DNA from: Metabacillus sp. FJAT-52054
Lineage (GTDB): Bacteria > Bacillota > Bacilli > Bacillales > Bacillaceae
Direction: 5' to 3'
NCBI RefSeq assembly: GCF_037201815.1
Contig: NZ_CP147407.1
Span: 2,550,723 to 2,614,722, forward strand
DNA length: 64,000 nucleotides
Part shown: piece by piece, positions 16,905 through 26,152 of the stretch
How positions within the stretch are numbered: position 1 is the stretch's first letter
How the letters are laid out: each line of letters starts with the position of its first letter
Notes under the pieces: generated by a model
Databases searched by the model: none
Told to the model about the DNA's origin: nothing
Seen by the model: only the letters and a program-made list of their open reading frames with translations
Position numbers and translations under genes: made by a program

Positions 16905-17337
16905 TCATTTACCTCCTCGTCCGGCAGAACTGCGCATTGCTTTTATCTATTTTTTTCCCAAATAAAGTAAAGGATTTATTAACAAGCTAAATCATATCTT
17001 AATACTTCGTTTACAAAAAATCAATGCTTTTAATACGTACATTACATTGTAATGGTAGAATTATATTTTGACTGTAATCTTTACCCCTTGCAGAATAAGG
17101 GCAAACCAGTTTGTATGACAGCTTGTTAAAAACTTTTTGTTTTTTATTACATATTCGTTAAGGAGACTATTTTCATTGCTTTACTAAGCAGCAGGCAGAG
17201 GATTAGTTTGAACGTTTCTTTCATTCATAAAACTGTATATTAGAATGAAGTCTCTTGAGAAAAGCCTTTTTCTCTCTCACAAAAGAGGAGCCTTATGCAA
17301 GGCTCCTCTTTAATATGCACATATGCGCTTTTCCCCA
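16905..17337. other. Intergenic region upstream of yqgS
   Basis: No gene in 433 bases. It carries the glcK terminator (17282-17311), a small inverted repeat CATTAC-ATT-GTAATG at 17040-17054, and AT-rich sequence likely to include the yqgS promoter, although no clear -35/-10 pair was found. Confidence 0.5.
17282..17311 (-). terminator. Intrinsic terminator of the gluP-yqgQ-glcK block
   Basis: aaagaggagcctt, loop of four, aaggctcctcttt: a perfect 13-bp stem ending in T-rich sequence just beyond the glcK stop codon. Confidence 0.85.
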
Positions 17338-18306
17338 TTAATATTCAGTGAGTAAAGTTTTTGCAAGCCACGCTCCGCCGATTACACCAGCATCATTTCC
17401 AAGAGTGGCAATTTCAATAGCTGCACCTTCGGCTACTCTTGGGAAAGCATATTTCTTAAAGTACTTCTCTACATGCACCCTCAAGTATTCCCCAGCTTTT
17501 GATACTCCGCCTCCAATGACGATTTTCTCCGGGTTCAGCCCGTTAGCAAGACTGGAAAGCGCGAGTCCAAGATGAAAGGTCACAAATTCCACAGTTTCCT
17601 GAGCGATTGCGTCCCCTTTAGCTGCAAACTCAAAAACGTCTTTAGAAGTAATTTCTCCTGTTTCCTTCCAGGCATTCCTTAACAGGCTCTCCTGATCAGA
17701 CTCACCCAGCTTTTCTTTGGCAATTCTGACAATCCCCGTTGCCGAAGCTACAGTCTCAAGACAGCCTGTTTTACCGCAGTTGCAAGGGGCTCCACCCTCA
17801 GGGATAGACGTAATGTGCCCAATTTCTCCGCCTGCACCATTTACGCCATGGATGACATTTCCATTTGAGATAATACCGCCGCCGACTCCCGTTCCTAGAG
17901 TCACTAAAATGACATCCTTCGCTCCGTCGCCTGCACCTCTCCACATTTCTCCAATCGCTGCAATGTTCGCATCATTATCGATAACAGCCGGTAGGCCTGT
18001 TTCCACCTCTAGATGATCTTTAAGCGGATAGTTCAGCCAGCCTAGATTGACCGTTTGATAAACAAGTCCTGATGCAAGATCAACAGGTCCAGGAGCGCCC
18101 ATTCCAATTCCCGCCAATCTGGATTTTGTTTCTCCAAGTTCCTGCAATTTTGCATCAATCGCTTTCGCAATATCCATTGTAATCGTTTTTCCAGTTTTAT
18201 CAGTAGGGATTTCCCATTTGCTAACCATTTCTCCGTATAGAGAAATAAAAGCCATTTTAATTGTGGTTCCTCCCAAATCTACACCAACCAGCCACTTCTC
18301 GCTCAT
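17338..18306 (-). CDS. glcK: Glucokinase (ROK family)
   Basis: A 322-residue ROK kinase that phosphorylates glucose with [17 protein letters not shown] (phosphate 1 motif), the catalytic Asp in [18 protein letters not shown], and the zinc motif [10 protein letters not shown] are all present. EIGH supplies sugar and zinc contacts. It follows yqgQ, as in B. subtilis (glcK, formerly yqgR). ATG 18306 follows aaaggactgag. Confidence 0.95.
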   Translation of the reverse strand: MSEKWLVGVDLGGTTIKMAFISLYGEMVSKWEIPTDKTGKTITMDIAKAIDAKLQELGETKSRLAGIGMGAPGPVDLASGLVYQTVNLGWLNYPLKDHLEVETGLPAVIDNDANIAAIGEMWRGAGDGAKDVILVTLGTGVGGGIISNGNVIHGVNGAGGEIGHITSIPEGGAPCNCGKTGCLETVASATGIVRIAKEKLGESDQESLLRNAWKETGEITSKDVFEFAAKGDAIAQETVEFVTFHLGLALSSLANGLNPEKIVIGGGVSKAGEYLRVHVEKYFKKYAFPRVAEGAAIEIATLGNDAGVIGGAWLAKTLLTEY

Positions 18307-18363
18307 GTCTCTCAGTCCTTTGTCTTATAAGTTAAGGAAACCGCTTGCACAAATTTTCATTGA

Positions 18364-18570
18364 TTACCTTTCTCTTTTCTCCCGCTCGATCTGTGCTTCA
18401 TGGCGAAGGATTAAAAGAGCCATCTGAAAAACCTGTGTTTCAATCAGTTTTGATTCATAAAGCTGCCTGACCTCATCTTCCATAAGTTCGAGATCAGCAA
18501 CCCGGTCCCCGATATAAATAATTGTCCCGTACTTCTTTAAAAGCTGTCGGACATCATAAACTGTATTCAA
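18364..18570 (-). CDS. yqgQ: YqgQ family protein
   Basis: 68 residues read from TTG 18570 behind gaggtga; the next residues NTVYDVRQLLKKYGTIIY and the ending RHEAQIEREKRER match YqgQ closely. The frame upstream of the TTG has no ribosome site. YqgQ is a small three-helix protein of unknown function, structurally suggested to bind nucleic acid. It lies 57 bases before glcK and is probably cotranscribed with it. Confidence 0.88.
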   Translation of the reverse strand: MNTVYDVRQLLKKYGTIIYIGDRVADLELMEDEVRQLYESKLIETQVFQMALLILRHEAQIEREKRER

Positions 18571-18677
18571 GCCTTCACCTCGTTTAATGCACAAGTACGT
18601 CCATATATAAGGTATCGGAGAATGTTTGTGTAGTCAAGAAAAAAAAGCCTGAATTTATGCAGATACAAACCGTTCAA

Positions 18678-18704
18678 AAGGCTGCAGGAATCCCCGGCAG
18701 CCTT
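18678..18704 (-). terminator. Intrinsic terminator of gluP
   Basis: aaggctgc, 11-base loop, gcagcctt and a short T run on the minus strand. Confidence 0.65.
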
Positions 18705-18718
18705 ACAACTATAGCATG

Positions 18719-19882
18719 TTACCATCTTGAGTATCCGAACGCAGCAAGAGAAACAGCGAGAACCAGTCCTGCTGCGGCAGCCAAGCCCTGTCTTGCCGAT
18801 TTAGACTGGGAAGGCAGCTGCACAGCAAATGCTGCAGCCATGCCGCCGATAAGTCCGCCTATGTGTCCTGCATTATCAATATTGGAGATTGTGAAACCTA
18901 AAGCAAGGTTGATGCCAATCACCACCAGGATGTTTGGTCCGATCGTACGCAAAAATAAATCGCGCTGAACGACGCCAAGATAAAGCAGAGCACCAAAGCA
19001 GCCGAAAATGGCTCCCGAAGCACCAGCTGAAATCGACGTATTAAATGCAAAGCTTGCTAGAGTCCCCATAATTCCAGAAAAGAAATAAATCATTAAAAAC
19101 CTGGCAGAGCCGAACATTTTCTCAACTGCTTCTCCAATGAAATAAAGCGCCATTGAGTTCATTAAAAGATGAATAAAGCCAATGTGAAGGAACATGGGCG
19201 TAATAAGCCTCCACCATTCACCTTCCATAATATAAGGATTAAATTTAGCACCAAAGTTAACCAGCGTCTGATTATTTTGGCTCCCCCCTGCCAGCTCCAT
19301 AAGAATAAACACAACGATTTGGATCGCAAGGAGTAATTTAGTAAATCTTGGTTTTCCATACTCAAACAGCTTTCTTTCCTGAGTTACCCGCGTGTTTTCT
19401 TTTTCTAACACCTTAAGCCTATACGAATGGAGCTCCTCGTAATCTGTAATTTCCGGGAGTTCTTTTTCCAGGCGGACAGAAAGCATATCCTCCATTGAAA
19501 TCATTCCTTCAGACCTTTTTTCATCAGAAATAACCACATTTTTAAGTACAATATTTCCACGGGAATAAGGCTTTTCGACAAGATGCTCCCACTCATCTAC
19601 CGGAGCGTAAGCAGAAATATAGATGTTAAGAATGTTCATGGATTTTCTTCCGGCATTTTTCCGGATTTCCTCAAACATGTGCGCAGCGCGTTCCATATCC
19701 TGCTCCAGCCTATTTCCCCAATCTGCATCCATTCTTACAAATCGGACAAGCTGGAAATCAGCACTGCGCTGGCTCTCCAGCCACACTTCATTATGATCCT
19801 CTGCCATCGTCACAATGCGGTACTTACCGTCCAGCAGCTGACCGATGATACTCCAATAAAAAACATCCTGCTCTAGCGCCAT
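18719..19882 (-). CDS. gluP: Rhomboid intramembrane protease GluP
   Basis: 387 residues from ATG 19882 behind ggagagg; starts further upstream are unsupported. A cytoplasmic N-terminal domain (about 1-170) precedes six or seven membrane helices. SAGASGAIFG carries the catalytic serine, AGHIGGLIGG the catalytic histidine, and LHIGFIHLLMNSMALY the conserved HxxxN element. GluP (YqgP) cleaves membrane substrates such as the magnesium transporter MgtE with FtsH in B. subtilis. The order gluP-yqgQ-glcK matches B. subtilis. Confidence 0.92.
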   Translation of the reverse strand: MALEQDVFYWSIIGQLLDGKYRIVTMAEDHNEVWLESQRSADFQLVRFVRMDADWGNRLEQDMERAAHMFEEIRKNAGRKSMNILNIYISAYAPVDEWEHLVEKPYSRGNIVLKNVVISDEKRSEGMISMEDMLSVRLEKELPEITDYEELHSYRLKVLEKENTRVTQERKLFEYGKPRFTKLLLAIQIVVFILMELAGGSQNNQTLVNFGAKFNPYIMEGEWWRLITPMFLHIGFIHLLMNSMALYFIGEAVEKMFGSARFLMIYFFSGIMGTLASFAFNTSISAGASGAIFGCFGALLYLGVVQRDLFLRTIGPNILVVIGINLALGFTISNIDNAGHIGGLIGGMAAAFAVQLPSQSKSARQGLAAAAGLVLAVSLAAFGYSRW

Positions 19883-20222
19883 TGCAACCTCTCCAGATCC
19901 CATTTTTGTTATGGATATTATATCAGGACATTCCTTCAAATAGAAAGGGTTAACACTTGCTTTCAAGCAAAGTACGAAGATCAGCCGAATCAAACGAATC
20001 CATAGCGAGTCATTTTTTAATTCCTTAAATAAAAAAAGCATCAGATGAAATTCTGATACCGATTCTTTGTGCTATGAATGTGGTTGATTTACGTTTCAAA
20101 ATACTTGCTTCCAGGGCATTGCAGGCAAATGCGGACCCTTCCCATGCACACCGCCTGGGGGGTCTCGCACTTAATTGCACTAAAGTGCCTAAACCTTCTT
20201 TATAATAACAGTCTCAAACATT

Positions 20223-20399
20223 TTAAAAGAATGCTTTGTGCAGAAACTTATCTCTTACAAATGGAATTCTTAAGGAAAGCCGGATGAAAAATGCGCGCAT
20301 TGCCTGGTTTCCGAGAATGAGGTTCAGTATACGGTATCTGGATTGAAATAAAAGATAACCTCCAAACAAAACAAGCAGGTAGCCTATTAATCGGTTCAT
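20223..20399 (-). CDS. yqgO: YqgO-like membrane peptide (58 aa)
   Basis: A short gene: ATG 20399 follows aggaggg and encodes 58 residues beginning MNRLIGYLLVLFGGYLLFQ, ending in a basic amphipathic half (RLSLRIPFVRDKFLHKAFF). One membrane helix is followed by a cytoplasmic tail. Size and position (between gluP and the yqgN block) fit B. subtilis YqgO, whose function is unknown. Longer frames overlapping it on other phases are shadows. Confidence 0.72.
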   Translation of the reverse strand: MNRLIGYLLVLFGGYLLFQSRYRILNLILGNQAMRAFFIRLSLRIPFVRDKFLHKAFF

Positions 20400-20478
20400 A
20401 AAAATCCCTCCTGCTCATACTGTTTGCCACGATTCCTAATTTTATCCGCATCTGGGGTTTTTTTAGCCAGGCTGTCGT

Positions 20479-21270
20479 TTAGAGCAGGATAACTACTCCT
20501 GCTGACAAAGCAGCTGCCATACATATGGAGATCATATTCACGACATCATTATTAAAAAATGAGTATCCTTGAACGACACGGCCTTTTACTCCGCAATGGA
20601 TTTTCTTTTCCGTTACCTCTTTGCATACAGGACATTCGTACTTTACTTGTACAGTCCCTCCCAGCAGCGTATCCGCAAGGTTTCCACCAAAACCAATCAG
20701 CGCAATCATTACTCCCCACTGCCAGTCCAGATTAAACACAAAAACAGAAAGAATAGCGATAAAACCAGCGCCTGCTGCTGCTGCTGCGGTACCTAATAAT
20801 GAGACTGCTCCGGACGTTCCCCGAACTGTCTTCTTTAGAGACAGCAGCATGCGGGGAGCTTTTTTGCTAAGTGTGCCAATTTCAGATGCCCATGTATCTG
20901 AATTTGCTGCAGCTATCGATGTACAGAAAACAGCCGTCCATAGATCTGCTCCGGTCAGCCAGAACAAAAAACTGGCAATTGATGAAATGCCTCCATTTGC
21001 AATTACCTGGACAGAATCCCGGCGATCACCCTTTTCCAGCATTTCATCCAGCACTTTCTTCTTATTCCGCTTATATTTACTTAGCAGACTTGAACTGGAA
21101 AAAAATGCTCCTAGCAAAAAAAGTCCATGAAAGCCATACCCAAGATAAATTAACAGTCCAGTCAGACATGCAGCCGCTGCTCCGCTTAAAGTCAAAGACT
21201 TGATTTTCCATCCTGCCAGTGAAATCAATCCAATTAATAAAAGTCCTAGAATATGTATGGGATTACTCAC
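20479..21270 (-). CDS. DUF92 family integral membrane protein
   Basis: 263 residues, nearly all in membrane helices, with the DUF92/TMEM19 signatures NGGISSIASF, AAANSDTWASEIGTLS and GFGGNLADTLLGGTVQ. Plant VTE6 of this family is a phytyl-phosphate kinase; bacterial members are thought to act on isoprenoid phosphates, but this is not established. CPVCKEV...HCG near the end is a possible small metal site. GTG 21270 overlaps the yqgN stop by 8 bases, so it is coupled to yqgN. Confidence 0.82.
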   Translation of the reverse strand: MSNPIHILGLLLIGLISLAGWKIKSLTLSGAAAACLTGLLIYLGYGFHGLFLLGAFFSSSSLLSKYKRNKKKVLDEMLEKGDRRDSVQVIANGGISSIASFLFWLTGADLWTAVFCTSIAAANSDTWASEIGTLSKKAPRMLLSLKKTVRGTSGAVSLLGTAAAAAGAGFIAILSVFVFNLDWQWGVMIALIGFGGNLADTLLGGTVQVKYECPVCKEVTEKKIHCGVKGRVVQGYSFFNNDVVNMISICMAAALSAGVVILL

Positions 21271-21829
21271 GGCAATGAAGCACCTCTTTTTCAGTTATGA
21301 TCCTTTTAACTGGTACATCAAAAATTTCGGAAGGAACAAAAGGAAGAACCTGACAGGAAAAGGCAAGCGACACTGTGTCGCCGGTGAAATTGTGCAAGTA
21401 ACGGTCATAATATCCTCCGCCGTAGCCAATTCGATAGCCTCTGCTGTCAAAGCATAGACCTGGTACGACCATCACATCCACGTCACATTTCTCTACTGGA
21501 TCCGTCTTACTCGGAATAGGCTCTTGCAGCCCGTAATAGACCGTTTCAAGCTGGTTAAATGATGTAATTACCCTGAATTCCATCTCTTTCTTTAACGGAA
21601 AACATTTAGGAACCGCCATTCGCTTTCCCTCTTTCCAGCCTTTTTCAATGATGCTCCTTGTATTTGGTTCCCTATTTTGTGAAATCGTTAACCCGATTGT
21701 TCCGGCTTTTTTCCAAAGGGGGGATAGCAGAAATTGCTGTTCGATTAATTGAGAGTACTTATGGTATTGAACATCGTCCATTTTCTGAAGCTGGATTTTC
21801 ATCTGCTCCCGCAAGTTTGTTTTCTTCAT
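21263..21829 (-). CDS. yqgN: 5-formyltetrahydrofolate cyclo-ligase
   Basis: 188 residues from ATG 21829. Converts 5-formyl-THF to 5,10-methenyl-THF with ATP. The fingerprint GYRIGYGGGYYDRYL is complete, and VMVVPGLCFD and the N-terminal KKTNLREQMK also fit. The upstream GTG (21838) lies within the ribosome site. It is followed by and overlaps the DUF92 gene. B. subtilis YqgN is the counterpart. Confidence 0.92.
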   Translation of the reverse strand: MKKTNLREQMKIQLQKMDDVQYHKYSQLIEQQFLLSPLWKKAGTIGLTISQNREPNTRSIIEKGWKEGKRMAVPKCFPLKKEMEFRVITSFNQLETVYYGLQEPIPSKTDPVEKCDVDVMVVPGLCFDSRGYRIGYGGGYYDRYLHNFTGDTVSLAFSCQVLPFVPSEIFDVPVKRIITEKEVLHCRE

Positions 21830-21901
21830 TCTACTCACCGCTTTTATATGTACTTATTCTATTATATATTCAAGCTTTTACATTCACAGTAAAAATCCAA
21901 T

Positions 21902-21931
21902 AAAAAAACAGCAGGAATTAATCCCCTGCTG
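21902..21931 (-). terminator. Intrinsic terminator of rpmG
   Basis: cagcagg, 9-base loop, cctgctg and a run of seven T on the minus strand, starting right after the rpmG stop codon. Confidence 0.82.
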
Positions 21932-21932
21932 C

Positions 21933-22082
21933 TTACTTTGTTTCGCGGTGCACTGTCATTTTTTTCTCTCTGGAGCAATATTTTTTAAGCTCCATACGAT
22001 CCGGGTTATTACGTTTATTCTTTTTAGAGATATAGTTACGCTCACCACAGTCAGTGCAAGCAAGTGTAATATTCACACGCAT
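21933..22082 (-). CDS. rpmG: 50S ribosomal protein L33
   Basis: A 49-residue protein starting [20 protein letters not shown] and ending MTVHRETK, a clear bacterial L33 of the RpmGA type. Cys9 and Cys12 form a CxxC pair and Cys36 is the only further cysteine, so the zinc ribbon is incomplete. ATG 22082 follows tggaggg. It has its own terminator and lies between yqgN and the nucleotidyltransferase, as rpmGA does in B. subtilis. Confidence 0.95.
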   Translation of the reverse strand: MRVNITLACTDCGERNYISKKNKRNNPDRMELKKYCSREKKMTVHRETK

Positions 22083-22167
22083 GATTATCCCTCCAAACTG
22101 TTCAATCGTTAAATCTAATCAGACTTTAACATCATACCACTGAAGATCAAAAAATTCCACTTAATTT

Positions 22168-24375
22168 TTATTTTTGAAAGTGTTTTATTTTTTTTGAATA
22201 AACCTCATTTGTTTTCAATGCTTCTTCAGGCCGCTGATCCATTGTAATGATGGATAAAACAGATTCATTCTTCAAGGAAGCGATTCTGGTCCAATTGCCT
22301 TCGCCGTGGTGAATATTAATTCCTTCAGATAGTCTGATCCGGTCAAACTCTTCATCTGAAATTAAACGGCTCAGTACCCTGCTTTCATGCCCGGAGCGGC
22401 AGGATACATGCTGGCAGGCGGCTTTAGAATAAAGGCATAGCTTTTCTTTGTGCAAGGAGTCCTCTTCTATTTCTTTTAGCAGGGATGCGAGCAGCTGTAT
22501 CGGGGTTTCCACTTCAGGCAGCTTAAAGCGGTGATTAAAGATTTCGCTTATGATTGAGGGAGTGATCGGCAAATCCCCATGTGCTCCTTTTAATTCCAAT
22601 GTCTGTTCCCGCTCATTCAGCCGAAAAATCAAAGCCGGCCCTTTACTAAAATCTGCAGGTTCTAATTTTACAATGAAGGATTCCTCCATCAAATCCCGGT
22701 AGAATCGATAGGAAAGGGAATCCATTTCTAAACCGTAACTCGGCCCTGAATTTGAGCTCTCCCCAATTCCCTCAGACCGAAGAGAGTGATCTTGTTCTTT
22801 TGCCAAGCCGGAGATTCTTGTTTTCGTGCCGGTAATTTTACTTGAAACGAGTGTAGCTTTGGAATAATGCGATTCAATCGACTTTTCCATTTCTGCAGGC
22901 AGGACCTGCCCTGCTCCATCGAATAGCAAAATGCTGCATACTTGACCTGTAGAGAATGCATATGCACCCATGCGGTGAAATTTATAGCATCCATACCTAA
23001 GCGCAGATGGTGGAACTGGATCTTCTTCTAAGTATATGGGGCAGCCAAACGATCGTAAGGAATCAGTAAAGAGATTGGTTACTAAAGCAGAAAGGGCACT
23101 GCCGTCACTTGCTGCAATTACACCGGTTTTTCCGCATGCAGCTGAGAACGCCTGTGCCAGTTTAACTGCTTTTATCGTCCCGCCTTCTTCCATGGAAAAA
23201 TCAATGCGTCCTTTTGAGCAAAAAACCTCTTTTTCCGGAAAGTATTTCGCAGAAAAGGTATCTTCTAGATGTGTTCCTTTAGCAACCCTGGTTGCCGGCC
23301 ACACCCTCACGTGCTCCTTGACCACATTTTCCCCCTCCATCACTACATTTTCCCCTAAAACCGAGCCGTTATTGAGTACACTAAAAGCTTTTATTTCACA
23401 AAAGCTTCCCAAAACAGAACCGATGACATGAGTACAGGAGTGAATTTGCTGATGACTCCAGCAAATGGATCCTTCAATGCGGGAACCTGCTGCAATATGA
23501 GAACCCTCGCCTATCGCTGTATATGGACCGATTTTACATCCCTTCTCTATAATCGTGCCTTTTCCAATTAATACAGGCCCTTCTAAAACCGTACCTTTCT
23601 CAATGACGGCTCCCTCTCCTATACAAATTTTATTCTTTGAATCAGTATTCAGGAGACATTTAGGAGACAGATCAACAATCCCGTCGAGCAAGTCAAACTG
23701 AGCTGCCTTGTATTCGGAGTGAGATCCAATGTCAGACCAATACCCTTTCGCTTTGAACATGTGAATTCCTCTTTCAAGGAGAAGAGGAAGAATATCTTTA
23801 CAAATGTCCTGTGGTTCATCACTTGAGATGTAATGAAAGACATCAGGTTCAAATATATACATTCCAGCATTGATGTATTCGCTATACACCTCTGTTCGAT
23901 ATGGCTTTTCCATGAAATTTAGAATACGTCCTGAGGAATGGGTAATCATGCTTCCATATTCACCTGTCTGACTTTTGCTGACGCCAAAAACCGTGCCGAT
24001 GCAGTCTGAACTTTTATGTGATTGGATGGCAGCATGCAAATCAAAATTTGAAATTGTATCCCCGCTCACAACTAAAAAGGCTTCATTCAGCAAATGCTCT
24101 CCTAATTGCAAACAGCCTGCCGTACCTAACGGAGTTTTTTCCTTTAAATAAGTAATATTGACTCCAAATTCTTCCCCATCTCCAAAATGCTGTTCTATGA
24201 CACTGCTTTTCCAGCATAAAGCCATTAAAACATCGGTTACTCCATACTGTTGCAAATACTCAACAACATATTCGAGAACAGGTTTATTCAGTAAAGGAAC
24301 CATCGGTTTAGGCAATCTTGATGTCAGGGGCTGCAGCCTTGTGCCCATTCCGCCTGCCAGAATAACTGCTTTCAT
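22168..24375 (-). CDS. Sugar nucleotidyltransferase fused to a degenerate phosphohexomutase domain
   Basis: 735 residues from ATG 24375 behind ggaaggagg. Residues 1-235 are an NTP-transferase: AVILAGGMGTRLQPLT, KPMVP and VVSGDTISNFD (metal Asp). About 245-385 is a left-handed beta-helix of hexapeptide repeats (IGEGAVIEKGTVLEGPVLIG). From about 390 a phosphomannomutase-like region follows, but the catalytic TASHNP serine loop is absent at the expected place (AYAFSTGQ), and the region is shorter than a mutase. It is annotated as mannose-1-phosphate guanylyltransferase in related bacilli; the sugar is not certain. The next gene is a glycosyltransferase. Confidence 0.8.
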   Translation of the reverse strand: MKAVILAGGMGTRLQPLTSRLPKPMVPLLNKPVLEYVVEYLQQYGVTDVLMALCWKSSVIEQHFGDGEEFGVNITYLKEKTPLGTAGCLQLGEHLLNEAFLVVSGDTISNFDLHAAIQSHKSSDCIGTVFGVSKSQTGEYGSMITHSSGRILNFMEKPYRTEVYSEYINAGMYIFEPDVFHYISSDEPQDICKDILPLLLERGIHMFKAKGYWSDIGSHSEYKAAQFDLLDGIVDLSPKCLLNTDSKNKICIGEGAVIEKGTVLEGPVLIGKGTIIEKGCKIGPYTAIGEGSHIAAGSRIEGSICWSHQQIHSCTHVIGSVLGSFCEIKAFSVLNNGSVLGENVVMEGENVVKEHVRVWPATRVAKGTHLEDTFSAKYFPEKEVFCSKGRIDFSMEEGGTIKAVKLAQAFSAACGKTGVIAASDGSALSALVTNLFTDSLRSFGCPIYLEEDPVPPSALRYGCYKFHRMGAYAFSTGQVCSILLFDGAGQVLPAEMEKSIESHYSKATLVSSKITGTKTRISGLAKEQDHSLRSEGIGESSNSGPSYGLEMDSLSYRFYRDLMEESFIVKLEPADFSKGPALIFRLNEREQTLELKGAHGDLPITPSIISEIFNHRFKLPEVETPIQLLASLLKEIEEDSLHKEKLCLYSKAACQHVSCRSGHESRVLSRLISDEEFDRIRLSEGINIHHGEGNWTRIASLKNESVLSIITMDQRPEEALKTNEVYSKKIKHFQK

Positions 24376-24391
24376 ATGAACCTCCTTCCTT

Positions 24392-25546
24392 TCACATGTG
24401 CTGCATTGATTTCTTATATATATGGATTGTCTTTTCAGCTGCAGAGCTCCAGCTATATTTTTTTGATTCATTGTGTGCTTTAACACTAATGGCTGCTGCT
24501 TTTTCTGGAAATTTTAATAGTTCCAGAAGCGAACGCGTTAAATCTTCAATATGGGAGCTTTTATATATCAAACCGCTCTCATTGTGCACAACCATCTCAG
24601 GAAGCCCTCCCGCATCGGAAACGACTAGAGGCTTCCCTGCCGACATAAGTTCCAGGGCGGCCAAGCCAAAGGGTTCATAAAGGCTTGGTATGCATGCTGC
24701 AGCTGCATATTGTATATATCTATTCCGTTCCTCCCCCTTTATAAAACCCGGAAATATGACATCCTTTTGAATACCCAAAGATTCTGCGAGTGCTTCGTAC
24801 TTTTCTTTACCCGGACCTTCCCCCGCAATGACCAGCTTTAAAGCGGGGAGCTCGCTTTTTATCATTGAAAAAGCCACGAGTAAGTCCTCAAATCCTTTTT
24901 CAGGCACGAAGCGGCCCATGGAAAAGATGTATGGATATGCAGCAGGATTTCCCAATGAACTTTTTGAAAATGGTGCCGCCCCGTTATGGATTACAGTTAT
25001 TTTTTCGGCATCTGCTTTTTGAGAAAGAATTTCTCGCTTCATATAATTACTGCAGACAATTAGCTCATCAGCTTCTTGTAAAAGCTTCTTTTCCATTTCA
25101 TGGATCATTTTTTCAGCGGGAGTTTTCAAGCTCTTTTTTCTGCCGGTTTCCATGGAGTGGATGGTAGCAATTAGAGGGATTCTGTACATTTTTTTAGCAT
25201 AAATAGCCGCTCCGGCTGTCAGCCAGTCATGGGCATGTACAAGGCTGAATGATTGATGAAGGGATTGGATCGCTTTAATCCAGGTTAAGTTAATATTCAT
25301 CATCCATTCGTAGGAATTATCGTATGCCTCATTCTGTAGCTGTGGACGGTATATCGTAAAGGAGTCTTGCCTTTCGTATTCTGGCTCATGCATTCCTTCA
25401 GGTATCGTAACTAACAATCCATGAATCTCAGCGGAGGAAAGCTCTTGTGTTAAATGGGATACATGCGTTCCCAGTCCTCCCCATATTTTTGGAGGGTATT
25501 CTGTTGAAAACATCAGGATGGGTGAATTTTCTGCGAGTGGTTTCAT
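24392..25546 (-). CDS. yqgM: Glycosyltransferase family 4 protein
   Basis: 384 residues from ATG 25546, only 4 bases after the preceding stop, with ggagaatgg inside that gene. It is a GT-B fold enzyme: MFSTEYPPKIWGGLGTHV at the start (glycogen-synthase-like KxGGL loop), FVPEKGFEDLLVAF, and the donor-site PSLYEPFGLAALELMSAGKP (E-x7-E). It transfers a sugar from a nucleotide donor, perhaps made by the nucleotidyltransferase 16 bases downstream. The position is that of B. subtilis yqgM; whether it is a true orthologue is less certain. Confidence 0.8.
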   Translation of the reverse strand: MKPLAENSPILMFSTEYPPKIWGGLGTHVSHLTQELSSAEIHGLLVTIPEGMHEPEYERQDSFTIYRPQLQNEAYDNSYEWMMNINLTWIKAIQSLHQSFSLVHAHDWLTAGAAIYAKKMYRIPLIATIHSMETGRKKSLKTPAEKMIHEMEKKLLQEADELIVCSNYMKREILSQKADAEKITVIHNGAAPFSKSSLGNPAAYPYIFSMGRFVPEKGFEDLLVAFSMIKSELPALKLVIAGEGPGKEKYEALAESLGIQKDVIFPGFIKGEERNRYIQYAAAACIPSLYEPFGLAALELMSAGKPLVVSDAGGLPEMVVHNESGLIYKSSHIEDLTRSLLELLKFPEKAAAISVKAHNESKKYSWSSAAEKTIHIYKKSMQHM

Positions 25547-25550
25547 TGCG

Positions 25551-25967
25551 TTATTTCCATTCTCCATAATCAGTATAGGCGGAAAAATAAGTCTGAAACG
25601 AATCAATCGTCTTTTTAGAAAGATCGAAGGAGAGATCTGGTGTTTTAGCTGCAGCCAGCATCATGTTGGAGGAATTAAAAAACAGTAATTTTAATTGAAA
25701 AGCATGGAAGCCAGACTTTGTATAAAGCTTCATCTTCCCTGATGAGGAATATATCGGATAGTCATAGCAGACAGGCTCAATAGAACCATTAGCATATAAA
25801 GAAAGTCTCATTATTTTGTATAGGCTCTCATAATCCTCATGCATAAGAATGGGAGAGGCTCGTTGTGTGACCTCCGAAACATGCCATTCGGTGATCAGCA
25901 GGGCTGATATTTGTTTTGCCTTTATCCAATCTGTATCTGAAGAATCTTGAGCCCGTTCGAAATACAA
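25551..25967 (-). CDS. DUF4912-like protein
   Basis: 138 residues read from TTG 25967, with gaggaag upstream. The pattern LLITEWHVSEVT, then PVCYDYPIYSSSGKMKLYTKSGFHAFQLKLLFF resembles DUF4912 (a YWDLS-type strand followed by an immunoglobulin-like sandwich), which often accompanies glycosyltransferases. The match is by eye. The start is uncertain: an ATG 17 bases upstream opens a different frame. It forms a unit with the glycosyltransferase (4-base gap) and the nucleotidyltransferase, probably making a glycan or storage polymer. Confidence 0.6.
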   Translation of the reverse strand: MYFERAQDSSDTDWIKAKQISALLITEWHVSEVTQRASPILMHEDYESLYKIMRLSLYANGSIEPVCYDYPIYSSSGKMKLYTKSGFHAFQLKLLFFNSSNMMLAAAKTPDLSFDLSKKTIDSFQTYFSAYTDYGEWK

Positions 25968-26152
25968 TCCGTTTCTTCCTCATTTCTTTATTTTTCTTTA
26001 TCATAATGTAAATTTCACTATGGTACAACTCTAGGAAGGAGAACATGTGAAATTTAACGAAAATCCTATAATTTATAGGAAAAACCATTAAAAAATTCGA
26101 CAAACTATGATATAAAGAATAAGTGAAAACTTTGATAGAAGGTGAAAATTAA

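Noticed and set aside
20248..20451. 67-residue minus frame overlapping yqgO
   Set aside because: Different phase from the 58-residue yqgO, which has the ribosome site and membrane helix.
20621..21130. 169-residue plus-strand frame opposite the DUF92 gene
   Set aside because: Low-complexity antisense shadow; the DUF92 motifs are on the other strand.
25837..26103. ATG-started frame overlapping the DUF4912-like gene (88 residues)
   Set aside because: No ribosome site at its starts and no conserved pattern; considered a sign of start uncertainty rather than a gene.
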